Assembly: GCA_017545365.1 (NCBI GenBank)
Contig: JAFWOP010000005.1
Location: 1 to 64,000 of the forward strand
Length of the DNA stretch: 64,000 nucleotides
Reading direction: 5' to 3'
DNA from: Bacteroidales bacterium
GTDB lineage: Bacteria; Bacteroidota; Bacteroidia; Bacteroidales; P3
Shown here: piece by piece, positions 24,192 to 31,596 of the stretch
How the letters are laid out: the number at the start of each line of letters is the position of its first letter
How positions within the stretch are numbered: the stretch's first letter is position 1
Position numbers and translations under genes: made by a program
The notes under the pieces: generated by a model
What the model was told of the DNA's origin: nothing
Database searches by the model: none
What the model saw: only the letters and a program-made list of their open reading frames with translations

Positions 24192-24737
24192 ATGGTAAAA
24201 TATTGTGAACTCTTTTATTCTTTTCTAAAGATTGGCACTTTCACCATCGGGGGAGGCTATGCCATGATACCCCTGATGGAGCAGGAGCTTGTGGATAGGC
24301 GGCATTGGATGAGCCGCGACGAGTTTCTTGACCAGTTGGCCCTCTCACAATCCATGCCGGGAGTGCTGGCCGTCAATATGGCCACGGGGCTGGGCTATCG
24401 CCTCCGTGGGTTAAGGGGTGCCATCTCTGCCATTGCGGGCAACATCCTCATGCCCATCATTTTCATTCTTATCTTGGCCATCCTCTTCCGCCACTTTCGC
24501 GAGAACGTCATCGTAGAGCGGTTCTTTATGGGCGTGCGTCCCGCCGTGGTGGCCCTCATTGCCGCACCCGTCTTTCGGCTGGCGCAGTCGGCCAAAATCA
24601 CATGGGCCACCTGCTGGATTCCCATCCTCTCGGCATTGCTCATCTGGCTGTTCGATGTCAGCCCTATACTCATCATTCTTGCCGCCGTTGCGCTCGGCTT
24701 TGCCTATGGCAGGATAAAAATGAAAAACAGGAATTAA
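24192..24737 (+). CDS. Chromate transporter (ChrA) family, half-size subunit 1
   Basis: This 181-residue membrane protein has a single ChrA domain. Motifs are FLKIGTFTIGGGYAMIPLME, SQSMPGVLAVNMATGLGYRL and GVRPAVVALIAAPVFRLAQS. Half-size ChrA proteins work as pairs encoded side by side and are thought to form one antiporter. Those tested export chromate, but in an anaerobe the natural substrate may be another anion. It lies 17 bp upstream of the second half. Confidence 0.92.
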   Translation: MVKYCELFYSFLKIGTFTIGGGYAMIPLMEQELVDRRHWMSRDEFLDQLALSQSMPGVLAVNMATGLGYRLRGLRGAISAIAGNILMPIIFILILAILFRHFRENVIVERFFMGVRPAVVALIAAPVFRLAQSAKITWATCWIPILSALLIWLFDVSPILIILAAVALGFAYGRIKMKNRN

Positions 24738-24754
24738 AACCCATCCACACTCTC

Positions 24755-25330
24755 ATGATTTTTCTGCAACTCTTTTGGACATTCCTCAAAATCGGACTCT
24801 TCACCTTTGGCGGTGGGTACGCGATGATAGCCCTTATACAGAGCGAGGTGACCGTGAACCATCCGTGGCTTACCTCACAGGAGTTCACCGACATTCTGGC
24901 CGTCAGCCAGATGACCCCCGGCCCTGTGGGTATCAATACCGCCACCTATACGGGTTATACAGCCGTCCTGAATGCCGGCTACGACACATGGCTTGCCGTG
25001 CTGGGTGCTTTGACGGCCTCCGCTGCCGTCATTCTTTTGCCTGTGGTGCTGATGGTGGTGGCGGTGGTATTTCTCAAGCGTATGCAGGGTAATAAGGATG
25101 TGGAGAATATCTTCCGCGTCCTCCGCATGACGGTCGTGGGGCTTATTGCAGCGGCCGCATTGCAGCTGCTTACTGTCGACAGTTTCGGACAACCCGCCCT
25201 CTCGCTCCAGTTCCTCCTCAGCGTCGGGCTCTTCGTTGCGGTCTTCATCTTGGCATTCAAGCGTGTGAGCCCCATTCTGCTCATCTTAGGAGCTGGGATA
25301 ATAGGCATTATCGTCTATTCATTTGTCTGA
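24755..25330 (+). CDS. Chromate transporter (ChrA) family, half-size subunit 2
   Basis: This 191-residue membrane protein pairs with the preceding gene. It repeats the same domain: FLKIGLFTFGGGYAMIALIQ, AVSQMTPGPVGINTATYTGY and RVLRMTVVGLIAAAALQLLT. The PGP and GGGYAMI motifs correspond to those of subunit 1. I chose ATG at 24755, just after the first gene, because it starts directly at the conserved membrane helix; an upstream in-frame start at 24602 would overlap subunit 1 by 136 bp. The gene converges on aroA, 46 bp away. Confidence 0.92.
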   Translation: MIFLQLFWTFLKIGLFTFGGGYAMIALIQSEVTVNHPWLTSQEFTDILAVSQMTPGPVGINTATYTGYTAVLNAGYDTWLAVLGALTASAAVILLPVVLMVVAVVFLKRMQGNKDVENIFRVLRMTVVGLIAAAALQLLTVDSFGQPALSLQFLLSVGLFVAVFILAFKRVSPILLILGAGIIGIIVYSFV

Positions 25331-25376
25331 AAGAAAACCCTGTGGGATACTGCACCGTTTCGTCTGTGTCCATCCG

Positions 25377-26699
25377 CTATGATTTGGTCTTCGCCTTGGC
25401 GGCTTTTCTGATGATGTCAAGCTGGTGCCAGAAGTCGGGGAAGGATTTGCTGACCTGGTCAGGGTCTTGGATGACGAGGTCGGGAAACCGCAAGGTGAGG
25501 ATGCCGAAGGCCATGGCAATGCGGTGGTCGCCATGCGTGCCGACGGGCTGGGTGGGGTTGAGGACAGCTGGCTGCAGGCGTATCTCCGTGGCGCTATGGG
25601 TGATGACAGACCCCATCTTCTCCAGCTCTTCTTGAAGTGCGCTGATGCGGTCTGACTCTTTGAGCCTCAAATTTTTGATACCTCGCAGATGTGCGCGGAT
25701 GCCCAAGGCGGCACAGGTCACCAGCACGGCGGGCAGCAGGTCGGGGCAGTCGATGAAGTTGTATTCGAAATGTTCGGGATGCTCGCCGGTGGCGGTGATG
25801 GCAATGGAACGTGTGTTGGTGCGATAGGGCGAGCGCAACTCTTGCGTGACGACCCCCAGCTGTCCGAAGATGTCTTTGACCACCCTGTCGCCCTGGCTCG
25901 ATTGGGAATAGGAGAGGCCGGGCATGCGGATGCGCATCCCTGGCACCAGGCATGCGGCTGCGTATATGTATGAGGCCGAAGACCAGTCGGGTTCGATGTT
26001 GATGACCTGCTGGCGGTGTAGTATGTCGGACGGAAGGGCTTCCACGCGGTAGACGCGGCGGTTGGGGCTGACGGAGTTCTTGAGGCCTGCCTGTGTGAGC
26101 ACCGCGCAGGTCATCTCGATATATGGGCGTGAGGCGGCACGGTCGGTAAGTGTGAGGGTGAGACCGTTGGGAAGGAGACATCCGATGAGCATCATGGCAG
26201 AGACATACTGGCTGCTCTCGCTGGGGTCAATCTCGGCCATCTTAAACTGCGGTGTGAAGCCGGTGATATCGACGGGCAGGTACCCCTCGGCCTCGGTGCA
26301 AACAATGTCGCACCCCATGTCGCGCAGACAACGGATGAGGGGTTCGATGGGTCTCTGTTTCAGCCGCTCGTCGCCGGTGAGGTGCCAGTGTCCGGGGGTG
26401 ACAGCCAGGAGGGCGAGCATGAAACGTGCCACAGTGCCGGCATTGCGGCAGTAGAAACTGTCGGCTGTGCCGTGGCGCAGCTGTGCGAGCAGGGCGGCCA
26501 TCAGCTGGGTGTCGTCCGAGTCGGATAGGTTGCGAATCATAAACGGCAGCCCCTTCTCAGAGTAGCCCCCCTTTGGTTGCCGACCGCCTTCGGTGCCGCC
26601 ACCATTGGGACGCGACCCCAATATGTGGTTGAGCAGCAGCCAGCGGTTGCTGAGGCTTTTGGAGGCGGGGAGTTCGACGTGGAGGTCGTTGGTCTTCAT
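25377..26699 (-). CDS. aroA: EPSP synthase (3-phosphoshikimate 1-carboxyvinyltransferase), with insert
   Basis: AroA joins phosphoenolpyruvate to shikimate-3-phosphate in chorismate synthesis. The 440-residue protein has ASKSLSNRWL at about 12-21 (substrate Ser/Lys), DSDDTQLMAALL, CRNAGTVARFMLALLA, SSQYVSAMMLIG, the acid DCPDLLPAVLV, LKESDRISALQEEL and THGDHRIAMAFG, all family signatures. Odd: between LNHILGS (about 24-30) and IRNLSDSDDT there is an extra stretch of about 25 residues (RPNGGGTEGGRQPKGGYSEK, then GLPFM), Gly-rich and unlike the family. It keeps the frame. The start overlaps the stop of the sigma-54 activator gene (26696-26699). Confidence 0.94.
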   Translation of the reverse strand: MKTNDLHVELPASKSLSNRWLLLNHILGSRPNGGGTEGGRQPKGGYSEKGLPFMIRNLSDSDDTQLMAALLAQLRHGTADSFYCRNAGTVARFMLALLAVTPGHWHLTGDERLKQRPIEPLIRCLRDMGCDIVCTEAEGYLPVDITGFTPQFKMAEIDPSESSQYVSAMMLIGCLLPNGLTLTLTDRAASRPYIEMTCAVLTQAGLKNSVSPNRRVYRVEALPSDILHRQQVINIEPDWSSASYIYAAACLVPGMRIRMPGLSYSQSSQGDRVVKDIFGQLGVVTQELRSPYRTNTRSIAITATGEHPEHFEYNFIDCPDLLPAVLVTCAALGIRAHLRGIKNLRLKESDRISALQEELEKMGSVITHSATEIRLQPAVLNPTQPVGTHGDHRIAMAFGILTLRFPDLVIQDPDQVSKSFPDFWHQLDIIRKAAKAKTKS

Positions 26700-27958
26700 A
26701 TCTCTATGCCGTATTCTTTGATTTTGCGGTAGAGGGTACGCTCGGAGATGTGGAGGTCCTGAGCGGCGAGGGTGCGGCGGCCGGCATGACGCTCCAAGGC
26801 GGTGCGGATGGCCTTCTTCTCGCGCTCTTCCAGAGCGAGGGGCTCTTCGTCCACCACCTCGGCGTCCTGCAGGTTCTCTTCGGGCTCGTGGTTTGTGTCG
26901 TTGGGCAGTACGCGCACTGCGTTGTTGGCAGGGGTGGAGGGTGAGTCTATATAGGTGTAACCCTGATGGCCTACGGGAGTGTGATTGGTGAGGGGGACAC
27001 CGTGGGCCAATTGGGCGACAGCCTGACGAAGGTCGTTGATTTCATTACGCATCTCGCTTATCATCTGTCCCATGGAGAGGGCTTTGAGCAGCAGCTCGCG
27101 GTCGGAGATGGCGGTGGTGCTGCCGCCCGTGTTACCGTTGAACAAGGCGGGCATCTTTTCTTCGGGGACGTAGCTGAGGTAGTTCTCAAGGATGGCACGG
27201 GTGATGGTGCGCTCCGATTCCACCACAGCAATCTGCTCGGTGACATTCTTCAGCTCGCGGATGTTGCCATACCAGGGGTAGTGCATCAGGTATTCGCGGG
27301 CATCCTCGGTGAGGAAGATGGGCGGCATGTGGTATTTCTCCGCCACATCGGACGAGAACTTACGAAACAGCAGCGGGATGTCGTCGCGCCGTTCGCGCAG
27401 GGGCGGTATGTAGATAGAGATTTGTTGCAGGCGGTAGTAGAGGTCTTCGCGGAAGCGGCCGTTGCGCACGGCGGCTACGAGGTCGACATTAGTGGCGGCA
27501 ACCACGCGCACGTTGACCTTGATGGCGGTGGAGGAACCCACAGGGATGATTTCGCCGTTCTCCAGCACACGGAGTAGCTTGACCTGCATGGAGAGGGGCA
27601 GCTCGCCAATCTCGTCGAGGAAAATGGTGCCGCCGTCGGCCTCTTCGAAATAGCCCTTGCGGTTTTTATCTGCACCGGTGAAGGCCCCTTTGACATGGCC
27701 GAAGAGCTCGCTCTCGATGGTGCCTTCGGGAATGGCGCCGCAGTTGACAGACACCAGCCCGCGCCCTTGGCGCACATGTTTGCGGAGGCTGTTCTCGTGG
27801 ATGATGCGGCTGAAGACGTCTTTGCCAACGCCGCTCTCGCCGGTGATAAGTATGCTGAGGTCGGTGGGCGCCACCTGCACGGCTTTGTTGAGGGCCAGAA
27901 GCAGTTTGGGGTCGTTGCCGATGATGCCGTAGCGTTGTTTGAGTGTTTGGAGGTCCAT
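26696..27958 (-). CDS. Sigma-54-dependent transcriptional activator without receiver domain
   Basis: This 420-residue AAA+ activator remodels RNA polymerase-sigma54. Residues about 15-245 are the ATPase: Walker A GESGVGKD at 40-47, the sigma54-contacting GAFTGA loop at 91-96, Walker B GTIFLDEIGELPLS near 111-124, and an arginine-finger region FREDLYYRLQQISIYIPPLR. The C-terminus is a Fis-type helix-turn-helix (ALERHAGRRTLAAQDLHISE, RTLYRKIKEYGI). There is no N-terminal receiver or sensor domain, so activity is likely set by level or by a partner. The linker carries a short coiled stretch (MISEMRNEINDLRQAVAQL). It lies between dnaG and aroA. Confidence 0.93.
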   Translation of the reverse strand: MDLQTLKQRYGIIGNDPKLLLALNKAVQVAPTDLSILITGESGVGKDVFSRIIHENSLRKHVRQGRGLVSVNCGAIPEGTIESELFGHVKGAFTGADKNRKGYFEEADGGTIFLDEIGELPLSMQVKLLRVLENGEIIPVGSSTAIKVNVRVVAATNVDLVAAVRNGRFREDLYYRLQQISIYIPPLRERRDDIPLLFRKFSSDVAEKYHMPPIFLTEDAREYLMHYPWYGNIRELKNVTEQIAVVESERTITRAILENYLSYVPEEKMPALFNGNTGGSTTAISDRELLLKALSMGQMISEMRNEINDLRQAVAQLAHGVPLTNHTPVGHQGYTYIDSPSTPANNAVRVLPNDTNHEPEENLQDAEVVDEEPLALEEREKKAIRTALERHAGRRTLAAQDLHISERTLYRKIKEYGIEI

Positions 27959-28012
27959 GATATAATGGTATAACTTCTATACTATCTGTTCAATCTATCG
28001 TATCTATTCTAC

Positions 28013-30043
28013 CTACACCACCACCCGGTGGAGCTTCAGACAGATGGTTTGTTTCAAGGTGGTAAGCCGTTGGCTCTCCTGCATGAGGATGTTGGTGTCG
28101 TCCTCGTCCTTGCAAGCGCGGAGTTTGTAGCCGATGGCTTCCAGCTTTTGCTCAATCTTTTTCTGCTTGAAGGTGAGCAGGGCTTGTTCCAGGTCGGTGT
28201 CCAGATGACTTTCGAGGGAAGGCACGATGATGTGTTTCTTTTCGCGCCAGAGGTCGCTGATGGTGTGCGGGGTGACCATGAGGGTGAAGATGGCGTTGCG
28301 CACAGGAATGTCATTGAGGCCGGCAAAGAAGTTGGCATCGGGCAGGGGTTGATTGTTCTCAACTGACTGGCGGAAGTAGTCGAATATCTGCTGATAGATA
28401 GGGTTGTCGAAGGTTAGGTCGTTGTCGGTCAGCTCCTCCACGATGACGTTGGCCACCGGAATGTTCACCGTGAACTTGTTGTCCTCGTCGTCCAGCATCT
28501 CCTGCGGCACTTCCTTGTTGCCGTAGTTGAGCATCAGGCGTATCAGATGCTCCTCCTGCGCCTCGGCGGGATGTTGCGATGCGAGCAGCTGCTCAGGAGC
28601 CCTGAACGAGGGTGTGAGCAGGGTGGTCTCATAGTCGTCGGGACCCGGCTCCAGAGGTGGTGGCCCGTCGGGGGCGGGGACGGGCGGCGGCGGGGTCTGA
28701 GACTGCTGGCGCGCCTCCTCCTTGTGGGCCTTGATGATGTTGAGGTTGATGGTCTTGGCCAGCTCTTGTGCCAGCACCTGCTCCGGCATTTTCAGCAGCG
28801 AGGCAGTCTTCACCACATACTCCTGCCGCTCCATGATGTCGGGCACTAGGGCGATTGTGTTGATTATCTCCTTGAGGGCTTCAGACTTGCGGATGGGGTC
28901 GTTCTTCACGTCCTCCAGCAGCAGGTTGGTCTTAAACTCTACGAAGTTCTGCTCATGCTCCTTCAGATATTCCTGCAGCTGGGTGGAACCGTATTTTTGC
29001 GCATAGCTGTCGGGGTCCTCGCCGTCGGGGAAGAGGACCACACGCACCCGCATCCCTTCTTCGAACAGGAGGTTGACGGCCCGCAGGGCCGCTTTGATGC
29101 CGGCGCTGTCGCCATCGTAGAGGACGGTGACGTTGAGCGTGTAGCGCTTGATGAGGCGTATCTGCTCCACGGTGAGCGACGTGCCGCAGGAGGCTACGGT
29201 GTTGCAGACCCCCGACTGGTGCATCGACACCACGTCGACATTGCCCTCCACCAGGTAGCATTTGTCTTCCTTGCTGATGGCGTTGCGGGCCTGATAGAGG
29301 CCGTAGAGTGTGTGACTCTTGTCGTAGATGTCCGAGTCGGGCGAGTTGACATACTTGGCGGCCTGTTTCTCGCTGGAAAGCACACGTCCGCTGAAGCCTA
29401 GCACACGGCCCGAAATGCTGTAGATGGGGAACATGACGCGCCCGCGGAAGCGGTCGTAGCACTTGCCGTCCTCTTTAAAGATGGTGAGGCCGGTCTTCTC
29501 CAGCACCTCGTCGGAATAGCCGTTGCGGCGGGCATGGTCGGTGAAGTTGCGCCACTCGTCGAGGCAGTAGCCGAGGCCGAAGGTCTTGATTATCTCATCG
29601 CTCATGCCACGCTTATGGAAGTAGCTGAGCCCGATGGCGCGGCCCATCTCATCGTTATACAGTAGGTCGGCAAAGTATTTTTGGGCAAACTCGCTGACAT
29701 GGAACAGGCCGTCGCGCTCGGACTGGCGTTCGAGCTGCTCGTCGGTCATGCGCTCTTCCTCGACGGTGATGTTGTATTTTTGGGCCAGGTAGCGCAGGGC
29801 TTCGGGGTAGGTGTAATGCTCATGCTCCATGAGGAAGCCCACGGCATTGCCCGATTTGCCGCAACCGAAGCATTTGAAAATGCCTTTGCTGGGCGACACA
29901 TAGAAGGAGGGGGTCTTCTCGTTGTGGAACGGGCAGCAGCCGATGTGGTTCGCCCCACGCTTTTTCAGCGTGACAAACTCCCCGATTACCTCCTCTATAT
30001 GAGTGGCATCCATAATGCGTTGTATGGTTTCCTTGTTGATCAT
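28013..30043 (-). CDS. dnaG: DNA primase
   Basis: DnaG makes RNA primers for replication. The N-terminal CHC2 zinc domain is clear (C37-P-F-H40, C58-F-G-C61 counted from ATG 30043). The Toprim catalytic core has YLVEGNVDVVSMHQSGV and VLYDGDSAGIKAALRAV. A Pro-rich linker (QTPPPPVPAPDGPPPLEPGP) precedes the C-terminal helicase-binding domain. I chose ATG at 30043 over a TTG at 30055 because the TTG is part of the -7 promoter box. The start is only 9 nt downstream of that box, so the mRNA would have almost no leader. A 54-bp gap separates it from the activator gene downstream. Confidence 0.96.
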   Translation of the reverse strand: MINKETIQRIMDATHIEEVIGEFVTLKKRGANHIGCCPFHNEKTPSFYVSPSKGIFKCFGCGKSGNAVGFLMEHEHYTYPEALRYLAQKYNITVEEERMTDEQLERQSERDGLFHVSEFAQKYFADLLYNDEMGRAIGLSYFHKRGMSDEIIKTFGLGYCLDEWRNFTDHARRNGYSDEVLEKTGLTIFKEDGKCYDRFRGRVMFPIYSISGRVLGFSGRVLSSEKQAAKYVNSPDSDIYDKSHTLYGLYQARNAISKEDKCYLVEGNVDVVSMHQSGVCNTVASCGTSLTVEQIRLIKRYTLNVTVLYDGDSAGIKAALRAVNLLFEEGMRVRVVLFPDGEDPDSYAQKYGSTQLQEYLKEHEQNFVEFKTNLLLEDVKNDPIRKSEALKEIINTIALVPDIMERQEYVVKTASLLKMPEQVLAQELAKTINLNIIKAHKEEARQQSQTPPPPVPAPDGPPPLEPGPDDYETTLLTPSFRAPEQLLASQHPAEAQEEHLIRLMLNYGNKEVPQEMLDDEDNKFTVNIPVANVIVEELTDNDLTFDNPIYQQIFDYFRQSVENNQPLPDANFFAGLNDIPVRNAIFTLMVTPHTISDLWREKKHIIVPSLESHLDTDLEQALLTFKQKKIEQKLEAIGYKLRACKDEDDTNILMQESQRLTTLKQTICLKLHRVVV

Positions 30044-30052
30044 TTCAATTTG

Positions 30053-30060
30053 CAAAGATA
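30053..30060 (-). promoter_or_regulatory. dnaG -7 promoter box, near-leaderless
   Basis: The minus strand reads TATCTTTG followed by CAAATTGAA and the ATG. With transcription starting 5-7 nt after the box, the leader would be about 2-4 nt. No TTTG -33 box is present; a palindrome occupies that place. Confidence 0.72.
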
Positions 30061-30070
30061 CAAAAAATAA

Positions 30071-30085
30071 CTGACATTTTGTCAG
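30071..30085. promoter_or_regulatory. Palindrome at the -33 position of the dnaG promoter
   Basis: CTGACA-TTT-TGTCAG is a perfect 6-bp inverted repeat covering the region where the -33 box of the dnaG promoter should be. Its place suggests an operator or activator site, but no regulator is identified. From 30086 to 30383 I see no gene, RNA or repeat. Confidence 0.4.
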
Positions 30086-30383
30086 TTTTGTGCAGCATTA
30101 TTCTTTATTGTGTTGGATGATAGGTTTTTCTAGTCGTATAGGAGGGCTTTCTTTTGCATGGCTTTGTTTTTTCGGACATGGGCGGTGAGGCCCTGTGGGG
30201 CAATGGTTGGTGGCCGATAGCTGACCCGCTACGCCTTTTCGACTGCTGATGGTTTACATAGCATCACGACTATGTTTGCTTTTCATTTTCTGTTAGAGAA
30301 ATGAAACTGGAATGGAATAGAAGTGTATTTGAAACATAATAGGATTAAAGGGGTCAAGCTGGTCAGGACTAGGTAGGAAGGGG

Positions 30384-30747
30384 GAGGGCAAACGCATCAA
30401 AATTGGTTGTCAGGTATGCCGAAAGCTCATATACGATGTGCGGCAATGCGGCTCCGCCCCAGCCCAAAGGGCTGGAACAGATATAGCCTAAGGCAACGCC
30501 CTAGGAATCAGTCCCCATGCCCGACAGATGCAGCCTACGTGGCTGCATCATTACGCCCGTGCCAAAATCCGCTGCCAGCAGCCCTGTAGGCTGCTGGTCG
30601 CTGCCGTCGTTGTCACCGTATGGCGGTGCCATACGCTATATCTGTCTGTGCCTTTCAGGCACACTGAGACATCAAACCATGGAGCTTGATTAATTGCAAC
30701 GTCCTTCTAGAACCCCAAGAATCGTAATATTTGATGCGTTTGTTCTG
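30384..30747. mobile_element. MITE-like non-autonomous element with ISAs1-type ends and six hairpins
   Basis: The 18-bp ends are inverted repeats: 30384-30401 matches the ISAs1 end at 124-141 in 17 of 18 bases (as reverse complement), and 30730-30747 in 16 of 18. The 364-bp interior encodes nothing. It holds perfect hairpins at 30459-30475, 30527-30549, 30575-30597, 30618-30634 and 30648-30662, plus one with a single mismatch at 30487-30505. A 10-bp inverted pair (30477-30486 with 30636-30645) encloses most of them. It probably moves, or moved, with ISAs1 transposase acting in trans. Target-site duplications are not clear. Confidence 0.7.
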
Positions 30748-30765
30748 CTTGGGGGGGGAGGGCGG

Positions 30766-31596
30766 TTAGTCGCAGAGGACGTAGATGTCGTTGCGGGGGT
30801 TGATGTAGAGAACGGGCATCTGCTGGGCGTTGCGGATGGTGCGTTGCTCCTGCACGCCGGCCACCCATTCCAGCACGTCGAGGTCGCGTGTGTCGGTGGT
30901 GACGGAGATGAGTAGGCCGCAGCCTAGGGTGGCGGCAGTGTCGCACACCAGCGTTTCGGGGAAGAGGGCACGTCCGCTGACAGCCTGGGCTTGGTAGCTG
31001 ATGCCCAGTCCCTTGAAAAATTTGTTCATAAACAGCACGTTGTTGTTCCATTTGGTGCGCAGACCTTCGTCGGAGTAGTCGAAATGGAGCATGGTGAGGC
31101 GGCTGTGGTTGAAGCGGCTGAAATAGCTGGCCCAGATGAGTTTTTCTTTGCTCTCCTTACGGAAGTCGATGCCGAAGGCTACATGCTGGTAGCTCTGTGG
31201 GTCGCGCAGGGGCTGCTGGACGGTGACATAGGCTATCTTGCAGGTGGCGAAGTTGCGCAGCACTTCGTGGGGGTGGGTGGGGGCGGAGCGGCGGGCGTGG
31301 GCGTTGACTCCGGCCACGGCTATGACCCCATTGAGCATGGTGGGGAGGGCGTTGACGACGTCGCGTGTTTTGCCTTTTAGCGCCACGTGTGCGGGACGCA
31401 CTTCGGGGTGGGCGGCTTCGATTTTCAGCAGCTGGGCTGTGGCCTCGTCGATGCTGGGTCCCCCATAGCGTTTGTCTTCGACATAGAGGAGGATGAGCCC
31501 TTTGTTGAGCATTCGGGCAAGGAAGCAGGCGTGGCTGACTACCTCATGAGTCATCGTGAGGTCGGCAAGGCAGGCGATGACGAATTGGTCTTTCAT
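30766..31596 (-). CDS. Tandem universal-stress-protein-like protein
   Basis: This 276-residue protein has two divergent UspA-like alpha/beta folds. The first starts MKDQFVIACLADLTMTHEVV and has GLILLYVEDKRYGG. The second starts QSYQHVAFGIDFRKESKEKL and has RLTMLHFDYSDEG. The typical ATP-binding G-2x-G-9x-G(S/T) motif is not obvious in either half, so it may not bind ATP. ATG at 31596 overlaps the stop of the large T9SS cargo gene (31593-31596), indicating coupled translation. A second Usp-tandem protein sits ahead of another T9SS cargo at 44592. Role unknown; cytoplasmic, as no signal peptide is seen. Confidence 0.72.
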   Translation of the reverse strand: MKDQFVIACLADLTMTHEVVSHACFLARMLNKGLILLYVEDKRYGGPSIDEATAQLLKIEAAHPEVRPAHVALKGKTRDVVNALPTMLNGVIAVAGVNAHARRSAPTHPHEVLRNFATCKIAYVTVQQPLRDPQSYQHVAFGIDFRKESKEKLIWASYFSRFNHSRLTMLHFDYSDEGLRTKWNNNVLFMNKFFKGLGISYQAQAVSGRALFPETLVCDTAATLGCGLLISVTTDTRDLDVLEWVAGVQEQRTIRNAQQMPVLYINPRNDIYVLCD

